A stretch of 64,000 bases of DNA from Winslowiella iniecta (GTDB lineage Bacteria; Pseudomonadota; Gammaproteobacteria; Enterobacterales; Enterobacteriaceae). Made by a program: the position numbers and the translations under genes. Below, piece by piece: positions 46,991-57,693 of the stretch; position 1 is the first letter of the stretch, and every line of letters begins with the position of its first letter. Where the stretch lies: positions 146,428-210,427 of the forward strand of contig NZ_JRXE01000004.1 in assembly GCF_001267535.1 (NCBI RefSeq). Reading direction: 5' to 3'. Below the pieces are notes generated by a model. That model made no database searches. It was not told the DNA's origin and saw only the letters and a program-made list of their open reading frames with translations.

Positions 46991-47826
46991 TGGATATACG
47001 CAGTTGGCTAAAAGCTGCTACCGCCGCGCTGTGCGGCGGTGACAGCCCAAAACGCGATGCTGAAATCTTACTCGGCTTTGTCACCGGCAAATCTCGCAGC
47101 TGGCTGATCGCGTTTGATGATACGCTTCTGAGCGCTGAGCAACTGACGCAGCTGGAGGCGTTAATCGCCCGCCGCGCGCACGGGGAGCCGATTGCGCACC
47201 TCACTGGCGAACGCGAATTCTGGTCACTGCCGCTGCGCGTCTCTGCCGCCACGCTGATTCCCCGTCCCGATACTGAAATCCTCGTTGAACAGGCGCTGGC
47301 GCGTCTGCCCGCAGTGCCTGCCTCATTACTCGATCTGGGTACCGGAACCGGTGCGGTGGCGCTGGCGCTGGCCAGCGAGCGCCCGGACTGTCGGGTAACT
47401 GGCGTCGACCGCATTGAAGAAGCAGTGGCGCTGGCGCAATATAATGCCGACAGATTACAGCTGACCAACAGCCACTTTGTGCGCAGTGACTGGTTTTCCG
47501 CGCTGGAAGAACGCCGTTTTGACATGATTGTCAGCAATCCTCCTTACATTGATGCCGAAGACCAGCATCTGTTACAGGGCGATGTGCGCTTTGAACCTCT
47601 TAGCGCGCTGGTGGCAGACGATCATGGGCTGGCCGATATCAAACAGATCGCCACCGCTGCGCCGACGTATTTAAAGCCGGGCGGCTGGCTGTTGCTGGAA
47701 CATGGCTGGCAACAGGCGGCAGACGTTCGGGAAATTTTGCGTCAGCACCAGTTTTTGCAGGTGGAAACCTGTCAGGATTACGGCGGCAACGATCGCGTTA
47801 CCGTCGGACAGAAATTACTATCATAG
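46990..47826 (+). CDS. prmC: Release factor glutamine methyltransferase PrmC
   Basis: 278 residues. SAM-binding motif I is LLDLGTGTGAVALALASERP, motif IV is IVSNPPYI (NPPY, holding the substrate Gln amide), and the N-terminal helical domain (residues 1-85) binds release factors. It methylates the Gln of the GGQ motif in RF1 and RF2. Its start overlaps prfA by 1 nt. Confidence 0.95.
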   Translation: MDIRSWLKAATAALCGGDSPKRDAEILLGFVTGKSRSWLIAFDDTLLSAEQLTQLEALIARRAHGEPIAHLTGEREFWSLPLRVSAATLIPRPDTEILVEQALARLPAVPASLLDLGTGTGAVALALASERPDCRVTGVDRIEEAVALAQYNADRLQLTNSHFVRSDWFSALEERRFDMIVSNPPYIDAEDQHLLQGDVRFEPLSALVADDHGLADIKQIATAAPTYLKPGGWLLLEHGWQQAADVREILRQHQFLQVETCQDYGGNDRVTVGQKLLS

Positions 47827-47842
47827 AGAACAGGATTTTTTT

Positions 47843-48237
47843 ATGGCCGCTTATTATGGAGCAATCAAACACTTTCATTTGCTGACGGTTGCCATCACCA
47901 TCACTATGTTTATCCTGCGTTTTTACTGGTTGCAGGCGGGTTCCGCCATGCTGCAACGCCGGTGGGTACGCATTGTTCCCCATCTGAATGATACCTTACT
48001 GTTTATTTCCGGTATTCTGTTGGTAAACATTACCCATTTTTATCCGTTTTCACCGCAAGGTAGCTGGCTGACTGAGAAGCTGTTTGGCGTTATTATCTAT
48101 ATCGTGCTCGGCGCAATCGTCCTTGGACGGCGACCGCGTGCTAATAAAGTACGCTGGGTTGCCTTCCTCGTGGCGTTAGTGGTGATTTTCGTCATCATTA
48201 AGCTGGCCACAAGTAAAGTGCCACTGTTGGGGATTGT

Positions 48238-48241
<4 letters not shown>
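47843..48241 (+). CDS. sirB2: SirB2-family membrane protein
   Basis: 132 residues starting at ATG 47843 with AGGA upstream. There are four hydrophobic helices; IKHFHLLTVAITITMFILRF, LNDTLLFISGILLVNITHFY and LTEKLFGVIIYIVLGAIVLG match SirB2 (YchQ) of E. coli and Salmonella. Function is not established. It sits 16 nt after prmC and overlaps sirB1 by 4 nt, the conserved arrangement. Confidence 0.9.
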
Positions 48242-49937
<1,696 letters not shown>

Positions 49938-49946
49938 TCGTCCCGG

Positions 49947-49966
49947 GGCCCGCTGCTGTGCGGGCC
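49947..49966 (+). terminator. Terminator after kdsA
   Basis: GGCCCGC pairs with GCGGGCC around TGCTGT, 9 nt after the stop; TTACCCTTCTGTCT follows with only a loose T-rich tail. Confidence 0.7.
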
Positions 49967-50122
49967 TTACCCTTCTGTCTGACCCCTTCCTGTCTCTGTT
50001 CAAAAAACATTACAATTGCCATGCGCGCTTAAAGATAAATCTGCTTGCCGGAAAGGGGCTTAGTCAGCATATTATCGCTCAGCTTACCCGCATGATGGAA
50101 AATCCCGATAAGGAGCAGTAGC

Positions 50123-50536
50123 ATGAAAAAGATCCTTCCACTGGCATTGCTGGTGTTGATGGCAAGCGGATGCAGTCGTGATGAAAGTGGTATCGATGCT
50201 CAGCAGCTGGCAAATCACAGTTTCAGCTTACAAAGCGTTGATGGCGTTAACGTCAGTGACGACGCGCAGAAACAGCCGGAAATCGCGTTCAGCAGCGATT
50301 TACGCGTCAGCGGCGTCATGTGCAACCGCTTCTTCGGCCAGGGCGAACTGAATGGCGATGTGCTGACGGTGAAACAGATCGGCTCGACGCGCATGATGTG
50401 CAGCGATAGTCAGCTGTCGAACTGGGATGGCGTGATTAGCGATGTATTAAATAACGGTGCGACCCTCAAGCTGGAGCAGGGCAGTTTAACCCTGACCGGC
50501 AACGGTCATACGCTGAAGTATCAGGCTGCTAAGTAA
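50123..50536 (+). CDS. hslJ: HslJ, META-domain lipoprotein
   Basis: 137 residues with AAGGAG upstream. The signal peptide ends at lipobox LMASGC, so it is a lipoprotein. The META domain has ANHSFSLQSVDGVNVSDDAQ, SGVMCNRFFGQGELNGD and STRMMCSDSQLSNWD, with the two conserved Cys in C-N-R-F and M-M-C, matching E. coli HslJ. HslJ is linked to novobiocin resistance and heat induction. In E. coli it lies elsewhere, near ldhA, so its position after kdsA is a rearrangement. Confidence 0.9.
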   Translation: MKKILPLALLVLMASGCSRDESGIDAQQLANHSFSLQSVDGVNVSDDAQKQPEIAFSSDLRVSGVMCNRFFGQGELNGDVLTVKQIGSTRMMCSDSQLSNWDGVISDVLNNGATLKLEQGSLTLTGNGHTLKYQAAK

Positions 50537-50555
50537 AAACAACATCTGAAAACAG

Positions 50556-50579
50556 GCAGGCAAGCGATTCCTTGCCTGC
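50556..50579. terminator. Bidirectional hairpin between hslJ and the Fic-like gene
   Basis: GCAGGCAAG pairs with CTTGCCTGC around CGATTC. It lies in the 50-bp convergent gap. Confidence 0.7.
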
Positions 50580-50586
50580 TTGTGGT

Positions 50587-52278
50587 TTAAGGCATATTCC
50601 GTGGTTTTTTTTCCGCCAGTAATGACCGAAAGCGTTGTTCACCCAGTCTCATCTCCGCCACCAGTTCATCGGTGGAATGACCATCAAAATTATTGGGATT
50701 CAACATAATCGTCGGTGGTAAGCCATTTTGCAGGCGCAGGAAGTTCACTAACAAAATGCCGATGGTTCTGGCGTTACCATCCTCAAACAGATGCGCCCAC
50801 TCAAGAATGACACAGAGCCTGACAATCTGTTTCTCTATTTCTTCTTTATTACCGCCCGCTAATGCCACGTTATGATGATATTCAGCGATAAAATTATCAG
50901 CGTTTTTTTGGTGTTCCTCAGGCGTTCGCAAATAGGGATCGCGCATATAATAATCTTCACCTGTCCCCACCATTCTGGTTAAGCAGGGATAGTGTTTAAA
51001 TAACGCCAATCGTTCAGTCCGCCCGGTTTGTGTCAGGTATACCCCCATCTTGAGTTGAAAACCCATAGTGCAACTTCGATAGCCGGTTTCGAAATAAACC
51101 GCAACCCCATTAGTGTCGTAGCGGCAGACCTGATTGATGCAATTATCATGTAGCTGCCTGAAAATATGGCTGTCAAATCGCTTATTAATATTTTCCAGCA
51201 TAAATATCCAGCCGTTATTCATGCCGGACATAAATCCGGCTTCGTTTTCAAAGCTGGTTTTCGAATGCGTAGTTTGCTTATTCCAGTCCAGTGATAATCG
51301 CCAGTAATTCTCGGGCGGCAAATCTTTAAACCAGGCATGCTGTTGCATCACATGAAATAATGCGGTTTCACTTTTCTTAATGGTTGGGATGCCACGGAAA
51401 ACCGCCATAACTACCCCAACCCGGCTGTAGTGTGCAAGAAAGTGCGGGAAATGTTGCGTCACAATGCTGAAATAATCCTCTGACACTTTGTCTGTGGTCT
51501 GCCCGATCAGCAACGATTCTCGCAAAATAAAGGTCTCAATGAGTTTGACGGCCTGCAGGATGCCATCAGGAGCCTCACTGTCAATAGCATTCACGCGTTG
51601 CAAAAGCGTCTCCAGTTTAATGACTTCACTGCTGGTGGCGGTCATGGCAATCTCTGGCGCCGCGCCGAGGGTCTGACAGGGCTCGTCAGCACCGCGCTCG
51701 CTCTGAATAAGGTTGGCCCATTCGGTAATCGGGCCTCGCTGAGGGGAGGTATCAGACACTTCCAGCAGGCCGGTCAGCATGCCAACTATCAGATTTATCA
51801 ACGCGCGCTCTCCTGAAATATTGCCCGATAGCGCAGTCGTGGTTGGAAACGGCAGCAGTTTATCCTCCTGCGCATGTAAATGAAGCGCCAGCACGTGGCC
51901 ACAGACCGGGATTTCATCTGCGACGATGGCAATATTGTAGGTATCGCTGCGCTGAAGAGTGTATTTCGCATCCGGAATCGCGCGATGCTGTTCAACCCAA
52001 TAGTGATATAAGCAACGAAAAGTCGCCGACTTCAAATAGGCATCCTGCAAAACCGGTTCAATCGCCTGGCGAATACCATTATCCATTGGTTGAAAAAGAT
52101 TATTCACCAGCTCGTAGGGCTGGCAGATAATGTCGCTGTTATTGGCCAGTTGACTGTGCGCCAGACGCACAGCGGATGGGTATTTTATCTGGTGCTCAAG
52201 AATGGGATCCGCAACATGATGCTGTCCGTTCGGGGCAGGCATCTGAGAAGAGAGTGGTGGAAGTGTGTGCATATACAT
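50587..52278 (-). CDS. Fic-like effector-type protein with degenerate motif
   Basis: 563 residues, no signal or membrane helix. Near the C-terminus (residues 496-504) HLFEDGNAR is a degenerate Fic motif (usual HPFxxGNGRxxR): His, Phe, acidic residue, Gly-Asn and Arg are kept, but the second Gly is Ala and the last Arg is missing. Helices before it (EEIEKQIVRLCVILEWAHLF) fit the Fic fold. Fic proteins transfer AMP or other groups to target proteins. The N-terminal 300 residues are unlike standard Fic neighbours; residues 150-195 (ERALINLIVGMLTGLLEVSD, then RGPITEWANL) recall by eye an effector metalloprotease in which the HExxH has become NLIVG. This second point is tentative. AT-rich compared with chaA and hslJ; probably acquired. 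No toxin or antitoxin partner is adjacent. Confidence 0.65.
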   Translation of the reverse strand: MYMHTLPPLSSQMPAPNGQHHVADPILEHQIKYPSAVRLAHSQLANNSDIICQPYELVNNLFQPMDNGIRQAIEPVLQDAYLKSATFRCLYHYWVEQHRAIPDAKYTLQRSDTYNIAIVADEIPVCGHVLALHLHAQEDKLLPFPTTTALSGNISGERALINLIVGMLTGLLEVSDTSPQRGPITEWANLIQSERGADEPCQTLGAAPEIAMTATSSEVIKLETLLQRVNAIDSEAPDGILQAVKLIETFILRESLLIGQTTDKVSEDYFSIVTQHFPHFLAHYSRVGVVMAVFRGIPTIKKSETALFHVMQQHAWFKDLPPENYWRLSLDWNKQTTHSKTSFENEAGFMSGMNNGWIFMLENINKRFDSHIFRQLHDNCINQVCRYDTNGVAVYFETGYRSCTMGFQLKMGVYLTQTGRTERLALFKHYPCLTRMVGTGEDYYMRDPYLRTPEEHQKNADNFIAEYHHNVALAGGNKEEIEKQIVRLCVILEWAHLFEDGNARTIGILLVNFLRLQNGLPPTIMLNPNNFDGHSTDELVAEMRLGEQRFRSLLAEKKPRNMP

Positions 52279-52490
52279 ATTTCAGTCCGCCTGAGTAATT
52301 AATCACAGTTATCCGTCATCGCGCGAGGGTGAGTGGCGACTACCGCGGCATTAAGGTCAGGATAATAGCTTCCACGGTTCAATTCTGAGCGCCACCAAAA
52401 AGCGCTGTTGTCGCCGCAAAAGATCAGGATCTGTAGAGTTAAGCCAGCAATGAAAGAGAGTGGCGAGCAGGGGCGCGTCAGATTAGCCTT

Positions 52491-52520
52491 CGCGGAGCCT
52501 GCCAGGCGACAGGCTCCGCG
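52491..52520. terminator. Hairpin after chaA
   Basis: A perfect 11-bp stem CGCGGAGCCTG/CAGGCTCCGCG around CCAGGCGA, 19 nt after the chaA stop on the minus strand. Confidence 0.7.
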
Positions 52521-52539
52521 AGGGTTTTACAGGCGGTGG

Positions 52540-53637
52540 TTACAGCATAATCGTCATCAGATAACCGATAAACAGTGCCAGGTGAGCAGTGCCGTTCAGC
52601 ACATTGGTGCGTCCGGTCGAGAATGAGATATGACAGAGGATCAGCACTGCGATCATCATCACCATATGCGGGGGTTCAAGACCGAAAATCAGCTGCTGGT
52701 CAGTCAGCGTGGCGATAATCGATACTGCCGGAACAGTTAATGAGATGGTCGCCAGCACCGAACCAAAAAACAGGTTCATTGCGCGCTGCACCTGGTTGGC
52801 CAGTACTGCACGGATCGCGCCGAGACCTTCCGGGGACAGAATCAGTAACGCCACCAGGAAGCCGGTAAACTGGGCCGGTGCATTCAGTTCAGTTAACAGG
52901 AACTCCAGCGGATTGGCGTTCATTTTGGTCACGGCAATCACCGCAACCAGATGCACCAACAGCCAGGTGGTATGCCAGGCGCTACCGTGTACCGAAGGCT
53001 TGCCGTGATGTGGGTCGTCACCATCATCTTCATGTTCGTAAACAAACAGACTCTGGTGCGTCTTGGTCTGAATCAGCAGGAAAACGCCATACATTGAGGC
53101 GGAAATGGCGGCGATCAACAACGCCTGACCGGTAGTAAAGTTGCCGCCCGGCAGCGCATTAGGAAACACCAGGACCAGTATCGCCAGCGGGAAGATGGCA
53201 ATCATATACTGCTTAACCCCGGCAAGATTCACGTACTGAGTGGCAAACTTGCGGCCACCCAACAGCAGAGCAAAGCCCACCAGACCGGCGGTGACAATCA
53301 TAATAATGGAGTAAAGGGTATCACGCATCAGCGCAGGTGCGGCGTCGCCGGTGGCCATCAGCGCCGAGATCAGGCTGACTTCAAGAATCACCACCGATAA
53401 ACTGAGAATCAATGAACCATAGGGTTCACCTAAACGATGCGCCAGCACGTCGGCGTGGCGGACAACGCTGAATGCGCTGCTAAGAATGGCGATCAATGCC
53501 AGCACATTGATGCCGACGACAAAAGGAAGTGATTGCGATGAGCCCCACATTGCCAGCACGGCCAGCGCGATAATGGGGAAGATCAGTGAAAATTCTTTAT
53601 GACGTGTTTTTGAGCCTTCTTGCGCTCCCATAGGCAT
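52540..53637 (-). CDS. chaA: Ca2+(Na+,K+)/H+ antiporter ChaA
   Basis: 365 residues, 11 membrane helices, collinear with E. coli ChaA (366). VRHADVLAHRLGEPYGSLIL followed by SLSVVILEVSLISALMATGD is the first ion-binding repeat (with the essential Glu), and FTGFLVALLILSPEGLGAIR the second. The acidic loop YEHEDDGDDPHHGK between the halves is conserved. It exports Ca2+, Na+ and K+ for protons at alkaline pH. AAGGAG precedes the ATG pair; the first (53637) is 4 nt away. chaB and chaC lie divergently, 381 bp away. Confidence 0.95.
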   Translation of the reverse strand: MPMGAQEGSKTRHKEFSLIFPIIALAVLAMWGSSQSLPFVVGINVLALIAILSSAFSVVRHADVLAHRLGEPYGSLILSLSVVILEVSLISALMATGDAAPALMRDTLYSIIMIVTAGLVGFALLLGGRKFATQYVNLAGVKQYMIAIFPLAILVLVFPNALPGGNFTTGQALLIAAISASMYGVFLLIQTKTHQSLFVYEHEDDGDDPHHGKPSVHGSAWHTTWLLVHLVAVIAVTKMNANPLEFLLTELNAPAQFTGFLVALLILSPEGLGAIRAVLANQVQRAMNLFFGSVLATISLTVPAVSIIATLTDQQLIFGLEPPHMVMMIAVLILCHISFSTGRTNVLNGTAHLALFIGYLMTIML

Positions 53638-54018
53638 TCATCTCCTTAATCAGTGCAATTCGCAGAAACCCGAGGCCAGGCTTCTAAGCATTATGGCGGT
53701 TTGTTTATTTTACAAGCTGTAACAGTGTAACAATCTTCGCCTTAAAATTATTCAACTTTACGTTATTTTACCCGTTATCCTGAGATCCATGCTACAGCGC
53801 TGATAAATGAGGGTTATCCCGATTATCCTTAACTTAATCTGAATGTTAGCTAACTGAAGAAAGGCTGAATTCAGGTTTTTATGGTGCTTTCCTTCGCCGG
53901 TAACAACGATAAATGATGGCTAAACGCCGTTTCAAGCTGACCCTGTTAAAACCAGGGGCTTGAACTCTCTGCCAAATGCGCCAGGCTTAGAAAGTGTGTG
54001 GAGAAAGGAGACAAGGTT
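53638..54018. other. chaA / chaB divergent intergenic region
   Basis: 381 bp with no gene visible. AT-rich part 53700-53860 should contain the chaA promoter and the region near 53960 that of chaB. No clear operator or hairpin was found. Confidence 0.5.
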
Positions 54019-54249
54019 ATGCCTTATAAGACGAAACGTTCGTTACCCGACAATGTGAAAAATGTTTTGCCGTCCCATGCTCAGGAGATCTACAAGGAAG
54101 CGTTTAACAGTGCCTGGGAGCAGTATCAGGATAAGCAGGAGCGTCGTGGCGATGAGTCGCGTGAGGAAGTGGCGCATAAAGTGGCCTGGGCGGCGGTAAA
54201 GCATCAGTACCAGAAAGGCGAAGATGATAAATGGCATAAAACACAGTGA
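54019..54249 (+). CDS. chaB: Cation transport regulator ChaB
   Basis: ATG 54019 gives 76 residues as in E. coli; upstream extension to 53998 is not needed. MPYKTKRSLPDNVKNVLPSH and AQEIYKEAFNSAWEQYQDKQ, then AHKVAWAAVKHQYQKG, match ChaB nearly end to end. It is a small helical cytosolic protein proposed to regulate ChaA. It precedes chaC by 177 bp. Confidence 0.94.
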   Translation: MPYKTKRSLPDNVKNVLPSHAQEIYKEAFNSAWEQYQDKQERRGDESREEVAHKVAWAAVKHQYQKGEDDKWHKTQ

Positions 54250-54426
54250 ACCGCAGGGCGAATGATGACACTTTTTTGTCTGCTGACCGACGTCGAACTT
54301 GATCGCCAACAAATAAATGAATATGGTCAAGGGAGTAAGCGTAACGCTAAGTGCGCAAATCAATAACTCACTGGAAAAAACGCTCGTCAGTAACAGGGAA
54401 GTAAAGCTGTGGCACGGGAGGTTCAT

Positions 54427-55104
54427 ATGTTAACGCGGGATTTCTTATTAAAAGCAGACTGTAAAACTGCTTTTGGTTCCATCGAGGAGTCGTTGTTGTG
54501 GACCTGCGAACAGCGCGCAGCATCGCTGGCGGCAGCATTAACCTGCCGTCCGGATAACAGCCCGGTGTGGATTTTTGGCTATGGGTCACTGATGTGGAAC
54601 CCGATCTTTGAATCAGATGAGGTGGCCAGTGGCACGCTGCAAGGCTGGCATCGCGCATTCTGTTTACGGTTGACTGCCGGACGCGGTACTCATCATCAGC
54701 CTGGCCGTATGCTGGCGCTGAAAGAGGGCGGGAACACCAGTGGTCTGGCATTTCGCTTACCGGAAGAGAAGCTGTATGAAGAGCTTGAGCTGCTGTGGAA
54801 GCGCGAAATGATTACCGGCTGTTACCTGCCGACCTGGTGTGAGCTGGCGCTGGATGACGGACGTAAAGTGACCGCGCTGGTGTTTGTGATGGATCCGCGC
54901 CATCCATTGTATGAATCTGACAGTTGCGCAACCACCATTGCGCCATTAATCGCCCATGCCAGCGGGCCGTTAGGCACCAATGCGCAGTATCTCTACTCGC
55001 TGGATCAGGAGCTAAAAAATCGTGGTATGCACGATGATTGTCTGACAGATTTAGTACAGCAGGTGCGCGAGTTGCAAAATTGTCATCACGGAATGCAGGG
55101 GTAA
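54427..55104 (+). CDS. chaC: Gamma-glutamylcyclotransferase ChaC
   Basis: ATG 54427 with GGGAG 6 nt upstream gives 225 residues. The GGCT fold starts PVWIFGYGSLMWNP (substrate P-loop GYGSL), then GWHRAFCLRLTAGRGTHHQP and LPEEKLYEELELLWKREM, which contains the catalytic Glu, then YLPTWCEL. ChaC enzymes split glutathione to 5-oxoproline and Cys-Gly. Very close to E. coli ChaC in the core, with a shorter, different C-terminal tail. It is convergent with an MFS gene; a strong hairpin separates them. Confidence 0.92.
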   Translation: MLTRDFLLKADCKTAFGSIEESLLWTCEQRAASLAAALTCRPDNSPVWIFGYGSLMWNPIFESDEVASGTLQGWHRAFCLRLTAGRGTHHQPGRMLALKEGGNTSGLAFRLPEEKLYEELELLWKREMITGCYLPTWCELALDDGRKVTALVFVMDPRHPLYESDSCATTIAPLIAHASGPLGTNAQYLYSLDQELKNRGMHDDCLTDLVQQVRELQNCHHGMQG

Positions 55105-55112
55105 GCGTTTTT

Positions 55113-55140
55113 CCAGCAGCGGCGCTAATGCCGCTGCTGG
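55113..55140. terminator. Bidirectional terminator between chaC and the MFS gene
   Basis: An 11-bp perfect stem CCAGCAGCGGC/GCCGCTGCTGG around GCTAAT, preceded by GTTTTT on the plus strand. Confidence 0.75.
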
Positions 55141-55145
55141 CCTGC

Positions 55146-56339
55146 TTATCTCGCCGTCGCTTCAGGTCTGAATAACATCAACAGCAGTAACCCGGAGAGT
55201 AAGCTTATCAAAACCGCGCACAGCATCAGGTAGTGCACCGCGCCATTATTTCCCGCCAGCAAGAACAGCGTAAACCCGACCACCGGCAGGATCGACTGGC
55301 AGAACAACACCACCAACGATGAAGCACTGGCCAGTATGGATGTTGGAATAATTTCGATCCTTATTATTCTGTTTATATTTCCGGTAATCACCTTGCCGAT
55401 AATGGTCAGGGCATAGCATAAAATAAATATCGTCAGGGAAGAGGTATGAAAGATTAACAGCAAAGAGGGAATAACAATCATCACTAAGCCAAAAGATAAA
55501 AGCAGCCTTCTGGAGAGCATTGTCAGCATAGCACCATAAACATAGGTGCCGACCACGCCACAGACGCCGGCTGCCACATCAATCAGCCCGAAGTATTTAA
55601 CCGGCAACTGCATATTTTTATCGATTAACGCGGTGCCTGATGATTCGACTAATCCATCAAACATATTATTGCCCAACGCCAGCCCGATAATCGCCAGCAC
55701 CAGCGGCGTGGACAAGATAAAACGTAAGGCGATAAACCGATTGAACGGCTGCTGCTCAGGTGCCGTAGATGATGATTCACTTAGCTGAACGGTGTTTAAC
55801 TGGTCGGCAGCGCGGAAAAAGTACCAGGCATTAATCAAATAAAACACGCAGGGTATCAGCAGCAGATTCTTATAGCCGTAATCAATTAACAGCATTCCGA
55901 CTATCGGGCCAATAATCATGCCGAGGAAGTCCATCCTTGCCATCAGATTAACATGGTGCTCACGCTGTACGCTTAACGTGGCGATCAGCTTTTCATAGGC
56001 AATCATGGTCTGCGAGTTGCCGATGGAAATCAGGCTACCCACGGCACCAAAGGCAATAGCCACAGTCAACGGATCGGTAAAGTTGCTGAAAATAAGCAAC
56101 AAGCACCCGGCAACTTTAATGCAGTCAGAAATAATCGATAACGGCCTGACGCCCGTGTTATCAATATATTTCCCGATTAACGGTATCAGAATCAGGCGCG
56201 GTAACCACCATATGGCATAAGATAATCCGGAGTACGCCAGGCTTCCGGTCAGCATATACACCACCACCGGGGTTAAAAACACCATTAATCCGTCAGCGGT
56301 CAGCACTAAAAATAGCAGGGAAAATAAGCGGGTGGTCAT
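55146..56339 (-). CDS. MFS exporter, third gene of the small-protein/cupin operon
   Basis: 397 residues with 12 predicted helices. The N-terminus LFSLLFLVLTADGLMVFLTP and the helix 2-3 loop GKYIDNTGVRPLSIISDC (MFS loop motif variant) are MFS-like; the short polar region QLSESSSTAPEQQPFNRFIA separates the halves. It resembles exporters of peptides, antibiotics or siderophores in size, but substrate-specific motifs are absent. The ATG overlaps the cupin gene stop (ATGA), so it is made together with the cupin protein. It probably exports the product of this operon; that is inference. Confidence 0.78.
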   Translation of the reverse strand: MTTRLFSLLFLVLTADGLMVFLTPVVVYMLTGSLAYSGLSYAIWWLPRLILIPLIGKYIDNTGVRPLSIISDCIKVAGCLLLIFSNFTDPLTVAIAFGAVGSLISIGNSQTMIAYEKLIATLSVQREHHVNLMARMDFLGMIIGPIVGMLLIDYGYKNLLLIPCVFYLINAWYFFRAADQLNTVQLSESSSTAPEQQPFNRFIALRFILSTPLVLAIIGLALGNNMFDGLVESSGTALIDKNMQLPVKYFGLIDVAAGVCGVVGTYVYGAMLTMLSRRLLLSFGLVMIVIPSLLLIFHTSSLTIFILCYALTIIGKVITGNINRIIRIEIIPTSILASASSLVVLFCQSILPVVGFTLFLLAGNNGAVHYLMLCAVLISLLSGLLLLMLFRPEATAR

Positions 56340-57649
56340 GGGGTTGCCTTGTCTTGTACTTTTTCTTTTAAGAGGACTTTCACATATTTTCCCGTGCTTT
56401 CATCGTAGACTACCACCGATTTCGGTGTGTTATGGCTGGGAAGATCTTTCATCATTTCATGTTGTCTGGCTACCATCTCAATATAGTAATCCATATCAGC
56501 TGCTGTCGGGTTAGTTTTGTAACTGATATAATCGGTGTTCTCAATAGGCCAGTCAATAACATCATGCCCTGGCAAGTAATCACCTTGTTTATCAAGATAG
56601 ATAATCGGACGATTGACAGTAATGATCTTTGCCATATTAAGCAGGGCATGTGCAACTCCGCACGGGATAATAAGTTCAACGTCAGGAGAAGGATAAAATG
56701 TCAGCTCTTCTTCAACAAATAAGGTATCCGAACCTTCTCGCATATCAACCAACATCAGCGTGATCGGCTGTTTTTTGCTGCCAAGGAAAATCAGATGATC
56801 TTCCTGCCCAAGATGCAATCCATAGGAGTCAAAGTCATAATTCTTTGTTCCGTGTTCGACAAGATAAAAAGGGGTTTTCCTCGTGAGCGGAATAATGCCG
56901 CTCTCTTTTCCGGTTTTAATTGAGGGTAGGGTTTTGAATGATACGCCATTGATCCTGGAGATAGCTAAGTCAGTATGACTGCTTTCCTCGATTTTTTCCC
57001 TCAGTTTCAAATTGACCTTCCTACCATCATCCAGCATGAACTCACGTGTTTCTGCATGTTGATACTGATGCTTTTGTAAGTGCTCGGCCTGAAAATCTGC
57101 CACCCGATGATAAACTAAATCCGCTGCCGCTTCTGACATGGGCTGATACCCCACGATCTCTTCTGTCAGGATATCTTCCGGTATGTTGATAATGTCATTT
57201 TCTGGCGACCATTGCGTCGTGCCGTGAGGGAACTGCTCCAGTGGCGGCAGAAAAATTTTATAGGTATTCAAAGTGAATATATTTTCTAAGTTATGGAAAG
57301 TATGTGCGACCCCGGGAGGAATGATGAGTGTTTTTTCTGATGAGGGAGTGATATAAAAGCTCATTCTTTGTTTGAAGGTGACTGAGTTTTTACGGCAGTC
57401 AATAAATTTCGCCAGTATTCTCTGCTTTTCATCGCCGAGAAACGTTAACGTATCCTGTTGGCCAAGGTGAATGCCATATTGCCCATACTTAAACTTGCTC
57501 TCTCCATGATAAACAATATTAACAGGATAAGTGGTCGGAAAGGGAATAACAAATGAGTCTTTCTGACCATTGTTAATTCGCCAGCGAGGAATCCAGTGCA
57601 GGCCTGCTATCAACATATCGCTATTAAGTTCTTCGATATAATGGCTCAT
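56336..57649 (-). CDS. Tandem RmlC-like cupin protein
   Basis: 437 residues with two cupin halves (about residues 30-140 and 250-360), similar to each other: YGIHLGQQDTLTFLG / YGLHLGQEDHLIFLG, and IIPPGVAHTFHNL / IIPCGVAHALLNM. The layout follows dTDP-4-dehydrorhamnose 3,5-epimerase (RmlC): G-L-H at His61 and His279, the V-D-x-R-x-x-S strand (IDCRKNSVTF, VDMREGSDTL) and the P-x-G-V-A-H turn (His116, His334). Both halves keep the catalytic-type His. No other sugar-pathway gene is near. A polar linker (residues 165-245) joins them. Preceding gene: an 87-residue protein; following: an MFS exporter. A role as isomerase, or as modifier of a small molecule or the small protein, is inference. Confidence 0.65.
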   Translation of the reverse strand: MSHYIEELNSDMLIAGLHWIPRWRINNGQKDSFVIPFPTTYPVNIVYHGESKFKYGQYGIHLGQQDTLTFLGDEKQRILAKFIDCRKNSVTFKQRMSFYITPSSEKTLIIPPGVAHTFHNLENIFTLNTYKIFLPPLEQFPHGTTQWSPENDIINIPEDILTEEIVGYQPMSEAAADLVYHRVADFQAEHLQKHQYQHAETREFMLDDGRKVNLKLREKIEESSHTDLAISRINGVSFKTLPSIKTGKESGIIPLTRKTPFYLVEHGTKNYDFDSYGLHLGQEDHLIFLGSKKQPITLMLVDMREGSDTLFVEEELTFYPSPDVELIIPCGVAHALLNMAKIITVNRPIIYLDKQGDYLPGHDVIDWPIENTDYISYKTNPTAADMDYYIEMVARQHEMMKDLPSHNTPKSVVVYDESTGKYVKVLLKEKVQDKATP

Positions 57650-57693
57650 ATTATCGCCCTGTGTAAAAAGGCAGCCTGAGCTGCCTCTTGTGA

